The notes: a model not told the origin generated them from the sequence alone. A stretch of 64,000 nucleotides of DNA from Micromonospora violae (GCF_004217135.1 NZ_SHKK01000001.1:4092001-4156000), one strand, 5' to 3'. Shown: positions 17,764 through 28,400, counted from the first letter of the stretch. Numbers and translations: made by a program.

Positions 17764-19461
17764 CTACTCCGAGTCGTCGTCGGCCACGCCTTCGAGATCA
17801 TCACCCAGTCCAAACCCGATTTCCTCAGCGAAAGCACGCAGCCGGACCTCAAGTTCGCGGGTACGGTCGGCAACGAAGAGGCCGCCGCCGCCCTCTTTGA
17901 GTCGAAACCAGGCGGACAAGGGAATGGCGTGGCTTTCCAGAATCCGCCGGGCACCAGCAGATGAGTACGGGCTGGTGGGATCGTGATCGAACAACCCACC
18001 TCCGCCAACCGGCAGACCGGTCAATGAATTCTCCACCCCGAGCCCCGCGACAGTAGGGAAGACCAGCTTGTTGGCGGGCCGGGAATCACCGGCGACTACC
18101 GAACGATATGCCTGGGTCGCACCTGAGGCGAGCAACCGGACCACGTCGAACTCCTGACCCATTCCATCCAAGCGCTTGGGCAGCTCGTTCGTCTCCCACG
18201 CGACATAGGCCAGCGTACGAGCACTGTTGAGGTTGAAGGAGTCGGGCATCGGCTGGACCGCCCCGGTGTCGAGGCTCAGCCTGACCCGCCGCTCGGCGAA
18301 CTGTTGCATCTCATCAAGAGCCGAACGGAGAACCGTCGAGTTTGCACCCGCGAAGGAGCCAGCCCAGGAGGTGACCCAGAACCAGCGCCGAAGCTCAAAC
18401 CACTGGTCATCGTTCGGCTTCGGGCAGTGGTGGAAAAACTTGGCCAGCACCACGAGTTGGTGTGCGTACGGTAGGAACCGAGCCAACGGCAGCCCCGCAG
18501 AAATCAGGAAAGCGACCGTGCGGTGCACCGCCTGCTCTGCGGCGGGAACGGCATCAACCAGGCGGTTCTGAAGTCGCCGGGCCATCGCCTCCCACCGCGG
18601 CGTCATCACGTCCGGCTCGTCGGCGACCGCCAGGACGACGCGGAAAACTGCCAGACGGGGCAGCTCACCGAAGCCAGTAGTGGCGATCGATTCGACGATG
18701 TCGTCGACGCGGTTGGCCAGTGTGCGCTGACCCGGCCGGTGAGTGAGCGCTGAGATCACCTGATCGGCGTCCATCCGTACGCCCTTGCGGTTGAGCCTGG
18801 TGTAGACCTCTACCGCCTGCTCCAGGTCACCGCCCTTGATCTTGATCAGGCTGAGCTTGTAACCCTTGATTCGCTGAACGACCCGATCCGCCTCGCGCAC
18901 CAGCCGGTCCGCCCTGTCCCGCCCCACCCGATACTCCAGGTTTCGAGAGAAGTTCAGGAAGTCGAGGGTGCTGGCCACTGAGCGAACGGGGAGGAAGTTG
19001 TCCGGAGCGGGAGCGGGCGGACTGCCAGCTGCACGGTGGTGGCGGTAGCGTTCAGTGTCGCTTTTGGGCGACAGGTCACGGTAGATCCGCCACTTCCATT
19101 CGCGCTGATCGTCAGGGCGAGGCGGGCGACCGAGGCGACGCAGGACACCGAAGAGTGTGGAAATCCGTTGGTGTCCATCCAGCACATAGGACACCAACTC
19201 CCCTACGGGTGGATCATCGACAGCGACGTCCCCAACCTGGTCGAGTGACTCGACCTGCCTGGTGGTTTCCCACAGCAGCAGACTCCCGATCGGGTAGCCG
19301 CGCTCGATACTGTCGAACAGGTCGAGCATCTGCTCAGGCCGCCACACGAATGGCCGTTGAAACGCCGGCACCCGCAGCACGCCAGCGGCAACGTCATCCA
19401 ACACCGCGTCCAAATGGAGTACGGCCGGTTCGAGTCGGCTCTCGCCGCGCTCACTCAGCAT
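17764..19461 (-). CDS. DUF262 (GmrSD/ParB-like) domain protein
   Basis: The 565-residue protein begins with a DUF262 domain: VLRVPAFQRPFVW (about 28-40), IGSLLLWE, and the catalytic-type motif VLDGHQRISTL (about 92-102; DGHQR where many members have DGQQR). DUF262 occurs in GmrSD-type modification-dependent restriction enzymes and other antiphage proteins with nucleotide-dependent nicking activity. A C-terminal helical region follows with no clear HNH motif, so it may be only the GmrS-like half. It sits 12 bp downstream of the TOPRIM-like gene and 34 bp upstream of pglX. A restriction role is inferred. Confidence 0.78.
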   Translation of the reverse strand: MLSERGESRLEPAVLHLDAVLDDVAAGVLRVPAFQRPFVWRPEQMLDLFDSIERGYPIGSLLLWETTRQVESLDQVGDVAVDDPPVGELVSYVLDGHQRISTLFGVLRRLGRPPRPDDQREWKWRIYRDLSPKSDTERYRHHRAAGSPPAPAPDNFLPVRSVASTLDFLNFSRNLEYRVGRDRADRLVREADRVVQRIKGYKLSLIKIKGGDLEQAVEVYTRLNRKGVRMDADQVISALTHRPGQRTLANRVDDIVESIATTGFGELPRLAVFRVVLAVADEPDVMTPRWEAMARRLQNRLVDAVPAAEQAVHRTVAFLISAGLPLARFLPYAHQLVVLAKFFHHCPKPNDDQWFELRRWFWVTSWAGSFAGANSTVLRSALDEMQQFAERRVRLSLDTGAVQPMPDSFNLNSARTLAYVAWETNELPKRLDGMGQEFDVVRLLASGATQAYRSVVAGDSRPANKLVFPTVAGLGVENSLTGLPVGGGGLFDHDPTSPYSSAGARRILESHAIPLSAWFRLKEGGGGLFVADRTRELEVRLRAFAEEIGFGLGDDLEGVADDDSE

Positions 19462-19473
19462 GAGCCTAGTGTC

Positions 19474-20355
19474 CTACAGGATCTCGTGGATCATTGCCAG
19501 CACCTGCCGCAGCTCGGCTACCACGTCGGGTCCCAGCTCATGAAAGTCGGCTTCGGACAACATCAGGCCCTCCGGCATCAGTGGCGAAGGCATCTTCCCA
19601 TCTCTGCCCACGAAGTGAACTTTCAGATGCTTGTATCCGCGCTGCTGCGGGACCATCCCCCGGAGTTCCTTGACCTTGTCCGTGCGGTGCGGGAAGTGCC
19701 GGTCCCACACCTGGAAGGGCACATAGTTCTCGACCATCCGCCAGGTGAGCATGTGCACGTGCGGCACGCCGTCGCGCTGCGCCTGCCGAACCTTGGCGTC
19801 GTTCGGGCTAGGTTTGGCGGCATCGTCACGGTCGCTGTCGAGCAGCATCGCGACCCGAATGATCAGCGAGAAGTCCCGACACTCGTCGGCTGCCAGAGCC
19901 GGCATCTGACCGGTGCCGCCGCTGTGGCAGAACTTCAACCACCGCTTCCGAAGCGCCTGGACCACCCGCTGGTCGTCGAGGGCAGCAGCCATTGCCTGGA
20001 CGAAGCCGCCGTCGCCGATTCTGTTCTCGACCACCAGCACCGCTGGCTTGCCCAGGTCATCGGCGACCGCCCCGACATTTCCCGTCGTCACCGCGAACCC
20101 TCGTCGGCTGCGCGGCCGGGCGGCGGCTGGTACGCCACGGTCCGCTGCCGCCTCCACCGCCTTCGTGGCCCAAAGCTTCAGGTCCGGCCCTTTGATCTTG
20201 GCCGCGTAGAGCGTCGCCACGAAGGATGCGGCGCGTACCGCCTCGGGGCCGGTCGGCGACCAATCGTGACGTCCCCGTGCGACCAGCTTGAGGATCTCGA
20301 TCACCGGAAGATGGTCGTCGCCATCGAAGACCTCAGTGTCGATGTCAAGAAGCAT
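19474..20355 (-). CDS. TOPRIM-like nuclease candidate (DUF4435/OLD-like)
   Basis: This 293-residue protein shows an order of acidic motifs that fits a TOPRIM nuclease: VLVVENRIGDGG (about 105-116), then MLLDSDRDD (about 168-176), then LTWRMVENYVP. The last resembles the IENYL-type motif of DUF4435 (AriB) proteins. Its ATG overlaps the end of the upstream SMC-like ATPase gene by 11 bp, the arrangement seen in PARIS (AriA-AriB) and related OLD-type systems. By analogy it would be an effector nuclease released or activated by the ATPase. Family identity is not certain; I rely on motif order and context. Confidence 0.6.
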   Translation of the reverse strand: MLLDIDTEVFDGDDHLPVIEILKLVARGRHDWSPTGPEAVRAASFVATLYAAKIKGPDLKLWATKAVEAAADRGVPAAARPRSRRGFAVTTGNVGAVADDLGKPAVLVVENRIGDGGFVQAMAAALDDQRVVQALRKRWLKFCHSGGTGQMPALAADECRDFSLIIRVAMLLDSDRDDAAKPSPNDAKVRQAQRDGVPHVHMLTWRMVENYVPFQVWDRHFPHRTDKVKELRGMVPQQRGYKHLKVHFVGRDGKMPSPLMPEGLMLSEADFHELGPDVVAELRQVLAMIHEIL

Positions 20356-21664
20356 CGTCGAGTCGCTCCATCTGTGCGGCAGCGAGGGCTCGGACCTCGT
20401 GGTAGTCCTGCGAGAAGTAGCCGTCGGGCCAGGTGTCGTCGAGGTTGCCTAGTTCGTCGATGTCCACCCGACGAACCACCGAGGCGCCGTCCTGCTGCTC
20501 GACGACATACACCCGGACCATGTCAGCCGAGATGTCGTTGGGCTCGGCGATCCTGCGGCGTAGTCGCAGCAGCAACGTCTCGCTGTGCGTCTCGATGAGG
20601 AACTGGGTGCTCGTCGCCATGGCGGTGTTGAGGTAGAGGTCCGCCAACTCGGCGTGCGCCGCCGGATGCAGGTGCATCTCCGGCTCCTCGATGATCTGCA
20701 AGGGCGCGCGGTCCGTAGCGCCGCGCATCTCGTCGAGGGCACACTGCACCAGGATCGGCAGCACCTGGGCCAGCCCGGTACCCGCGTCGGCCAGGTTGAC
20801 CCTGACCTCGCTGTCCCGCCGGACCAATACGGTCGACCACAGGGTGCCGTCCGGAATCTCGGCGATCCGCCAGTCTGGCACGATCGCCTCCAATAGTTCG
20901 TTGACCCGTGCGACCAAGGCCCCACCTGCTCGCCGGGCATCATCCGCGAGGATCCCCTGCATTCCTTCGCCCTGCACGCCCAGCAGCTTCGGTGCCCCCA
21001 GCGGCAGCCGGTGCTGCCGAGCGACCCGTTCCCGATAGGGGCTGAGATATCGGATCGGGCCGGGGCTCAGGTCGAAGTCGAACAGGTCCGTCAGCCCCGG
21101 CACGGCGCTCAGGTCCGGCACGAGACCCTTGAAGGCGACCGGCAGGACAATCCGTTCTTGTCCAACCTGCTTGATTTCGTACTCCAGTTGCTCGCCCTGA
21201 CGAATCTGGGGTAGCGGCGTGACGGCGATCCCGTCGATGTCGGGTGTATCGCGCTGACCGGACGCGACCAACCGTGATGAGACGAGCATCGCCGTGATCT
21301 GCGGCGACATGATGTCCAGGCTCGACACGACCGCGCTGTTGATGCTGTCCAAGTACTGGATCTCGGCCTCAAGAGCAAACCTCGATCTGCCCTCGACAAC
21401 CAGCCCGAGCTTTATCGGGCGTCCCGTCAGATGATCATGGTAGAGCTCTCGGAAGTCGTCGACGGTGTCCGGCCCGAGCCTGTCGAGGTCGAGCGGTGCC
21501 GTGCCGCTGGTATTGAACCCCGTGGCGATGACTAGCGGCGCGCGGGTCAGCACACTCTTGCCAGAGTTGTTCTTACCGAGGACCACCGTGACCGGGGCCA
21601 ACTCGATCTCCTGCCGGTCCCGAAAACAGCGGTAGTTCTCCAACACGATCTTGCGCAGCGGCAT
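20345..21664 (-). CDS. SMC/ABC-like AAA ATPase (DUF3696-type) of a two-gene defence module
   Basis: The 439-residue protein has Walker A VLGKNNSGKS near the N-terminus (after KIVLENYRCF), an ABC signature-like DAGTGLAQVLPIL, Walker B IIEEPEMHLHP and a histidine switch IETHSE. This is the OLD/RecF-like ATPase layout of DUF3696 proteins. The ATG at 21664 (MPLRKIVLENYRCF) was chosen because the family starts there; the open frame extends upstream without homology. It overlaps the TOPRIM-like gene at its 3' end. Together they look like a sensor-ATPase plus nuclease pair; the trigger is unknown. Confidence 0.82.
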   Translation of the reverse strand: MPLRKIVLENYRCFRDRQEIELAPVTVVLGKNNSGKSVLTRAPLVIATGFNTSGTAPLDLDRLGPDTVDDFRELYHDHLTGRPIKLGLVVEGRSRFALEAEIQYLDSINSAVVSSLDIMSPQITAMLVSSRLVASGQRDTPDIDGIAVTPLPQIRQGEQLEYEIKQVGQERIVLPVAFKGLVPDLSAVPGLTDLFDFDLSPGPIRYLSPYRERVARQHRLPLGAPKLLGVQGEGMQGILADDARRAGGALVARVNELLEAIVPDWRIAEIPDGTLWSTVLVRRDSEVRVNLADAGTGLAQVLPILVQCALDEMRGATDRAPLQIIEEPEMHLHPAAHAELADLYLNTAMATSTQFLIETHSETLLLRLRRRIAEPNDISADMVRVYVVEQQDGASVVRRVDIDELGNLDDTWPDGYFSQDYHEVRALAAAQMERLDDAS

Positions 21665-21867
21665 TCCTAGATTCTTACCACAGCCAGTAACGACGCAGGT
21701 GCCCTCCGGCCGTCTGCTGTGGACCGGTCGCGCTTTATCACCCTCAACGATCAACTCCAGACGTTGGCTTACGGGGCAAAGGTAGGGCGTTCCAGCAGCG
21801 TCTGCTATCAAGGGCAGGCCGGACCGGTCGATGCCATCGGCGATGATCGCCCACCTGAGGAGTAGCC

Positions 21868-22095
21868 ATGAGCCGGACTGTCCTTGATGTGGATGACGAG
21901 CTATTGGCCGAGGCCGGCAAGATCCTTGGCACCGCGACGACGCGGGCCACCGTCGACGCCGCTCTCAAGGCTGTCGCCGACCGGGAGAAGCGGCGGCAGT
22001 TCGCCGACTGGCTCAAGAGCGGAGGGCTACCCGATCTGACAGGTCCCTTCGAGACCCCCGAGAAGCCGTCGCCGCCTACTCCAGCAGGCTTTTGA
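21868..22095 (+). CDS. VapB-type antitoxin without a partner toxin
   Basis: This 75-residue protein resembles the VapB antitoxins of mycobacteria and Micromonosporaceae: SRTVLDVDDELLAEAGKILG (ribbon-helix-helix type), then TRATVDAALKAVADREKRR. A TGAGGAG ribosome-binding site precedes the ATG at 21868. VapB normally precedes a PIN-domain VapC toxin, but here the next DNA is the 3' end of the opposite-strand SNF2 gene, with a 20-bp tail-to-tail overlap and no PIN frame. It is an orphan antitoxin, either a remnant or an anti-addiction gene. Confidence 0.75.
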   Translation: MSRTVLDVDDELLAEAGKILGTATTRATVDAALKAVADREKRRQFADWLKSGGLPDLTGPFETPEKPSPPTPAGF

Positions 22096-24616
22096 TGTCG
22101 GCGGCGGTGAACTGTGCGGAGGCGAACTCGCTGCCGTCCAGGACGCTGCTGAACAGCTCCGCCTTACGCGCCTGCAACGCCATCACCTTCTCCTCGATGG
22201 TGTCCTTGGCGACCATCCGATACACCATGACGTTGCGGGTCTGGCCGATGCGGTGCGTCCGGTCGACCGCCTGGTTCTCCGCGGCCGGGTTCCACCACGG
22301 GTCGAGCAGCAGGCAGTAGTCGGCCTCGGTGAGGTTGAGGCCGAAACCGCCGGCTTTGAGGCTGATCAGGAAGACCTGGTTGCCGCCGGTCTTGAACCCG
22401 TCGATGACGGCAGCCCGGTCCCGGGTGGTCCCGTCCAGGCAGCTGCAGGTGATCCCGGCCGCCTCCAGTCGTTGCCGGGCCGCGCCGAGGAAGCGGGTGA
22501 ACTGGCTGAACACCAGACTCCGGTGCCCCTCGGCGACCAGGTTGCTGATCCGTTCGGTGAGCACGTCCAGCTTTGTCGCCGGCACGTTCTGGTGCTTCGG
22601 ATCGACAAGCGCAACGTCCAGGCTCGCCTGCCGGAGCAGCGTCAACGACCGGAAGATCTCGAACCGGTTCTTCTCCAAATTCCCGAGGAGCCCGAGGACC
22701 TTCTGCCGCTCCCGCTGCAGGTACGCCTGATAAACCCGGCGGTGCCGGCGGTCCAGCTCGACCTCGATGACCTGTTCCTGCTTGGCCGGTAGGTCGGCCG
22801 CCACGTCGGCCTTGCGTCGGCGCAGCATCAGCGGCCGGATCCGGCGGCGCAGTTGGGCGAGCCGCTCCGCGTCCCGCTCCTTCTCGATCGGGTTCCGGTA
22901 GTAGTCGGTGAACCGGTCGGCGCGGGGCAGCAACCCGGGTGCGGTGATCGAGCAGAGCGACCAGAGCTCGCCGAGGTGGTTCTCCATCGGCGTACCGGTG
23001 ATCGCCAACTTGAACGGGGCCGACAGCAGCTTCGCGCAGCGGTACGCCTGAGACTGCGGGTTCTTGACGAACTGCGCCTCGTCGAGGATCAGCCCTGCCC
23101 AGTCGAGAGCGCGATAGTCGTCGTACTCCAGCCGGAACAGCGTGTACGAGGTGACCACGATGTCCGCGCCGGCAACCGTCTCGGCCAGCGGGGCGCCGCG
23201 CCGCGCCACGGTCTGGGTGACCGCCCGGACGTCCAGCTCCGGCGTGAAGCGGGCCGCCTCACTCGCCCAGTTGGCGACGACACTGGCCGGTGCGACCACC
23301 AGGAACGGCGACTCGGCGCGCGCGTGGCAGATCAACGCCAGCGTCTGCAGGGTCTTACCGAGCCCCATGTCGTCGGCGAGAACGCCGCCGAGGCCGTGGT
23401 CGTGCAGAATGGCCAACCAACGGAAACCCTCCTGCTGGTACGGGCGCAGCTGCGCCCGTACCCCGGATGGGATCTGCTGCTCGGCGCGGGGTTCCAACTC
23501 GCTGACCGCGCGTACCGACCGCTGCCAGGCCGCGGCCTGGCCGGTGACCTCACCCAGGTCGGCCAGTTCGTCCCAGATCCCGGCCTGGAACCGACCGACC
23601 CGCAGCACCCCGGGGGGAGCATCCGCGAGTGCGCGCGACTCGGCGATCAGGTCCCGCAACTGCTGGAATTCCGGTCGTTCGAGTGCGAAGTAGGTACCGC
23701 TGGGCAGGATCAGGTACTGCTGCTCCTGCGCCAATGCCGCGAAGAGCGCGGCGAAGTCGACCTGTTCTTCGCCGACGGTGACCCGCACCGACAGGTCGAA
23801 CCAGTCGTTCTCGCCGGGCTCAGCGCCGTCGGGGAAGGTGATGGTGGGCGCGGCGTACGTCTCCTGATAGTCGTCGAGCGCCCCGCCCGATGGAGTGACC
23901 AGCTCGACACCGTCCAGCTCGGCCAGTCGCGGCAGGACGTCACTGACGAACCGGATCAGGGCGTCGCCAGCAAGGCTCGCCGAGGCTGCCAGCCGGGGCC
24001 CGCTCGACGACGGCTCCAGCAGCTCGGGCGCCGGCTTGGCGACCAGGTCGGCGACCTGCTGCAACAGCTCCGCACGGCGCTCGTCCGCTTCGGCGGCCAT
24101 CCCTTGTCGCAGCGGCTCGGGGTGTCGCTGGCCACCGACGACCCGATGCCACTCCCAGCCCACCCTCAGACGGTGGTCGGGCTCGGGGCTCACCGTCGCG
24201 CTCAGCGTGGCCGGCCCTACCGTCGGAAGCTGAACGGCCGGATCGGCGGCGAACACTTCCACCTGGCGGAGCAGTTCCGGGTAGAAACGGTCGAAGAACT
24301 GCTGTTCCTCGGCAGCCGGAATCCGGATCGCCGGCCCGGCAAGCGCCCTTAGCATTCCCGGCTGCAACGTCCCGACCAGCGGCGCCAGCCAGAGCGCCGG
24401 TGCGCCGGCTCGGGCGTCCGGCCCGCTCAGCTCCGCCAGCCCGGCGAGGCCGTGCGCTGGCTCGCCGACGAGGAGTACGCGCGAAACGGGGATCGGCGCG
24501 CCGCCAGCTGACAATGTCGGGGCCAGCACCAGCTCCCGATCGGCCCGACCGACCTGCACCGAGAGTCGGGCCGGACGGCCCAGCACGACCGGCCCGGCAC
24601 GTTTGCCAGCCTGCAC
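22076..24616 (-). CDS. SNF2-family helicase, main part (separated from its SWIM domain by a frameshift)
   Basis: The 846-residue frame holds a complete SNF2/Swi2 ATPase: DDMGLGKTLQTL (motif I), LILDEAQ (motif II, DEAQ rather than DEAH), then the C-terminal helicase half ending in QAVDRTHRIGQTRNVMVY. Such SWIM-SNF2 proteins act as DNA translocases, and several antiphage systems use one. The N-terminal SWIM part is encoded in another frame at 24605-25343. Joining the two requires removing one G in a CCTGGTG context near 24615. A GTG at 24616 could start this part independently. It may be a broken gene, a sequencing error, or two coupled proteins. Confidence 0.8.
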   Translation of the reverse strand: MQAGKRAGPVVLGRPARLSVQVGRADRELVLAPTLSAGGAPIPVSRVLLVGEPAHGLAGLAELSGPDARAGAPALWLAPLVGTLQPGMLRALAGPAIRIPAAEEQQFFDRFYPELLRQVEVFAADPAVQLPTVGPATLSATVSPEPDHRLRVGWEWHRVVGGQRHPEPLRQGMAAEADERRAELLQQVADLVAKPAPELLEPSSSGPRLAASASLAGDALIRFVSDVLPRLAELDGVELVTPSGGALDDYQETYAAPTITFPDGAEPGENDWFDLSVRVTVGEEQVDFAALFAALAQEQQYLILPSGTYFALERPEFQQLRDLIAESRALADAPPGVLRVGRFQAGIWDELADLGEVTGQAAAWQRSVRAVSELEPRAEQQIPSGVRAQLRPYQQEGFRWLAILHDHGLGGVLADDMGLGKTLQTLALICHARAESPFLVVAPASVVANWASEAARFTPELDVRAVTQTVARRGAPLAETVAGADIVVTSYTLFRLEYDDYRALDWAGLILDEAQFVKNPQSQAYRCAKLLSAPFKLAITGTPMENHLGELWSLCSITAPGLLPRADRFTDYYRNPIEKERDAERLAQLRRRIRPLMLRRRKADVAADLPAKQEQVIEVELDRRHRRVYQAYLQRERQKVLGLLGNLEKNRFEIFRSLTLLRQASLDVALVDPKHQNVPATKLDVLTERISNLVAEGHRSLVFSQFTRFLGAARQRLEAAGITCSCLDGTTRDRAAVIDGFKTGGNQVFLISLKAGGFGLNLTEADYCLLLDPWWNPAAENQAVDRTHRIGQTRNVMVYRMVAKDTIEEKVMALQARKAELFSSVLDGSEFASAQFTAADIKSLLE

Positions 24617-25343
24617 CAGGCAACCCGGCCTCGTCCGCCTCGGCCAGCAGGTCCCAGATTCTCCGGCTGGAGAACTCGTGCAGCGCGAACGTCCGCCGGT
24701 GGCCGTCGTAGTAGTGGTAGGGGTCGGTGTCCGTACTCCCCAGCCGGGCGATCTCGACGAGCAGTCGACGATGCCGCTCGGTCTGCCCCGACCGGCCGAA
24801 GTAGGCGTAGCTCAGCGTCGACCAGCTGATCCCGGACCGCACCCAGCCGGTGCGGCCCGGCAGCACCGGCCGCAGCTCGACCTGAAAACCCGCCGCGTCA
24901 TCCGAGCCCTGGGAGACGACGTCGAACTGCAGGCCGAGACCCGGCGGCTCCGACTCCACCACGGCCTGCGGCGGTGCGATGTCCCGGACCAACGCGAAGA
25001 CCGCCCGCTCCCAGCTCGCCGCCGACCGCGCCGGGCGAGATTTCCGGGGCGTGGCCGTGGAGAGCGTTGAAAGCACCAGCGCGGTTGGGTGGGCACAGCT
25101 GGCGTGCCCGCACGTACAGGTGCCCTTCAACGCCTCGACCGTGCCGTCGGCGGCCAGCTCTACCGTCGCCGCCACCAGCCCGGGTCCGCTGCCGAGCCGA
25201 CCGTTAGCCTGGCCGGCTTCCGGATCCCACCGCACGTCCAGCAACTCCCCGCGCTCAAGCACCTGGCGCGCGCGCAGGAAAGTCCGGGAGCCGACAAGCT
25301 CGTAGAGCGCGGCCTCAGCCGGCGTCAACGCGAGCTTCGCCAC
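24605..25343 (-). CDS. SWIM zinc-finger N-terminal part of the SNF2 helicase
   Basis: From the ATG at 25343, about 243 residues have clear homology-like character: MAKLALTPAEAALYELVG, then the SWIM motif CTCGHASCAH (Cys76, Cys78, Cys83, His85), then WDLLAEADEAGLPGAG. After that point this frame drifts into a basic, arginine-rich shadow that runs on to 23940, while the SNF2 sequence continues in the other frame. In intact relatives the SWIM region and SNF2 helicase form one protein of about 1090 residues. It begins 95 bp after the pglW stop and is probably transcribed with it. Confidence 0.72.
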
Positions 25344-25438
25344 GATTCAACTCCTTCGCTGGATCACCGCTCCTGGCACCCCGTACCGGGCGCGGCCAGC
25401 CGACCGGCGAGCGGCACCGCTACGGGAGTCTCCCCCGC

Positions 25439-28400
25439 TCAACCCGTCGCTGATGGCGCCCGGCCCGACGACTCTAGCCAGTCTTCGGCGAGCCACAGCG
25501 ACTGGCTGGCCGGGGATGTCAGCGGCAACTGCACCCCGTCCAGCACCGCCGGCTCGGGGCGGCGCGCCGGCACCAGCAGCATCCGCGCCGCCGGCCGGGA
25601 CCGGGTCGGGTCGGCCAGCTCCTGGAGCAGTCCGAGCTGCCCGTACCGGGCCAGTGGTGCCGCCTCGGTGATGAGTACCGGCCCGTCGGCGGCGGCAATC
25701 GCCGTGCTGACCGCCGGCACCACCTGGTGCCGGACCAGGTCCACCAGGCTGCGGAAGTCCGCGTCCAGCGCGGAGCCGTTGTCGGCCGCCACGATCGCCT
25801 CCCACGGGAAGCCCAGCGCACGCAGCCGGTCCAGCAGGATCGCGGTGACGTCCACCTCGGTCAGCGGCAGCCGGGCCAGCAGCGCCCGCCGGGCTGGCCC
25901 GAGCCGGCGCAGCGGCGCCAGCACCGCGAGGAAGGCCCGCCGCTCGATGGCAGCGGTGAGCTTGTCTCCCACCTCGTCGGCTGCGGTGAGCCCGAGCAGC
26001 GGTGCGTGGGTGGTGGCCATCCGGGTACCGGTCACCGACGCCGCCGTGGTCGCCGGCCCGTACACCCGGTCGTGCGGGTGCCAGGTCAGCGGAATCTCAG
26101 CCGCAGCGAGCATCTCGTTCAGCGCGGGCCGCTTCGGCAGCCGCTCCGCGCTGGGGAAGCGGCTCCGCACCCGGTCGCGGATCTGCTCCTCGCTGAGCCG
26201 CTGCCCGATCAGGCTGCCCACCGACAGCCGCAGCGCCCGCTCCGCCGGCATTCCCACCGGGTAGAGCTGCCCCTGCGCGTTGACGTCGACCCGATCGTTG
26301 CGGGCGGCTGCCGCGAGCTGCAACAGCCGCAGGTCGGCCACGGCCGGCATCCCGGCCGGCACGGGCAGCCGGCGCAGTTCCTCGACGGCACGTTGCCGGG
26401 TCGGCAGCGGATCGGCACCAGCCAGCTCGACGGCCCGGCCGCCCAGCTCCACCACGTACCCGAGGAAGTCGGCGGCGGTGACGTCGGACGCCGGATCGTC
26501 CGGTTCCCGGCCGATCAGGACGGTGCCGGAGGTGCGGAGCCGGTGAATGGCCACCCTGGCGTCCCCGCCGGTGCTCAGCTCGGCCTCGACGGCGGCGCGG
26601 ACGAGCCCGATCGCCTGTGGCAGCCGCTTCGGCTCGGGGGTGTAGGAGCCGCGGGCGGCGATCAGCGCCTGGGCCAACTCCTCGGCGGACATCACCCCGC
26701 CGCGAGCGTCGAGCAGCGCCACGATCTCGTTGCGCACCGCCTCCAGTGCCGGCTCCCCCAGCCAGTTCCTGGCCTGGGCAGCGAGAAGCTTGGAGATCTG
26801 CGGCTGGCTCCGGCCGGTGGCCCGGGCCGCTTCGCTCTGCGCCGGCCAGCACAGGAACTCACCGTCGTCGGTGGGCGTCTGCCCAAGTAGCACGGCGAGG
26901 GTCCGGTGGTTGCGGGAGGTCGCGGCGGGAAGCAGGGTCGCGCAGAGCGCCTCCACGCCCTGCGCCAGCGGTTGCTCCTCGACGGCGGCCGACTCGCTGC
27001 CGCCTGGCAGCACGGCGCGCAGCGCCCTCGCCTGGGCGAGGATCTCCTTGCGGGTGGCGTCCGGCACTCCCTTGGCTCGGGTCAACGCCGACGGTTCCGC
27101 GTCCAGCAGCTCGCCGACGGTGTGCAGGCCGAGCCGTTCCAACGCCGAGCGGGCCCGGGCGGTCAGCTCGGTGACCTCCAACGGCGACTCACGAGTCAGC
27201 CCCACCGCCGCCGGCACCGGGCCGACCGGGGTCACCGCCGGCTGCGGGATCTGCTGGAAGATGGCCCGCCAGGCGTCGGTCATCTCGTCGACCGTGTCGA
27301 AGCGCGCCGCCGCGTCCCTCGCCAACGCCCGGCCGAAGAACTCCACCAGCCGATCGGCGACCGCCGGGTCGAACACCGCCGGGTCGAGGGCCACCTCGTC
27401 GCTGACCACGGCCGGGTTGGCGTTGTCACCCCACCGGGGCAGCACGCCGGTCGCCATCTCGTAGAGCACGACGGCCGCCGCGAACCGCTCGGCCGCCGCG
27501 TCGTAGCGCAGCCGGCGCGGCGGACCGAGGAACGGATCGAGGTAGCCGACGGTGCCCGCGCCGAGCTGGTCGGCGGGGGCGGACGAGAGCGAGAAGTCGA
27601 AGACGCACAGGTGCGGCTGCTTGTCCTTCGGCCGGGGCCGGGCCGCCAGGTTCGCCGGCTTCAGGTCACGGTGCCAGATGCCCTGGCCGTCCAGGTAGTT
27701 GACGATGTCGAGCAGGTCCCGGCCGTACCGCTCCAGCAGGTCCAGCGCCAGTCGGCCGCCGCGCAGCTCCTCGGCGAGGGTCCGCGATCCGGCGCTCTCC
27801 ATCAGCAGCGCGGTCCGGCCGCCGACCCGGACCGGACCCTTGACCAGCGCGGCCACCTGGGGGTGCTTCAACCGCGCGAGGGTACGTGCCTCCGCCGTCA
27901 GCCGTTCCTCGTGCTGCTCGTCGCGGGCGACCTTCAGCACCAGGTCACGCGACTCCCCGTCGTGAGTGACCAGGAAGGCGACGGCGGTGGCGCCGGAGCC
28001 AAGCCGGTCCTTCACCTCCAGGCCGCCGTCGAGCACGTCACCTCGGTGAGCGGAGAGCGGGTCGGCGACCGGCTCGGGCTCAGGCGCGGTCAGCTCCTCC
28101 CAGACCTTCTCCAGGTCCTTGTGGAACCGGGAGACGCTGGGCAGCCGTTGCGCCGGATCGCCTCGGGTCGCGTCGTAGACCAGGGTGACCAGCGTGTGCG
28201 GCATGCCGTCGACCGCAGCATCGAGGTGCAGGCCGCTGTCGCGTACCGCGTTGACGAGTTCCTCCGGCGTGGCGGCCGGCACCGCCCCGGCGAAGATCCG
28301 GTACGCCAGCGCGCCGAGGGAGAACACGTCGAGCTGGTGGCCTGGCAGCCGGGTGGCGTTCTCCGCCTCCGGCGCCTGGTAGCGGCGGACCTCGTCATCG

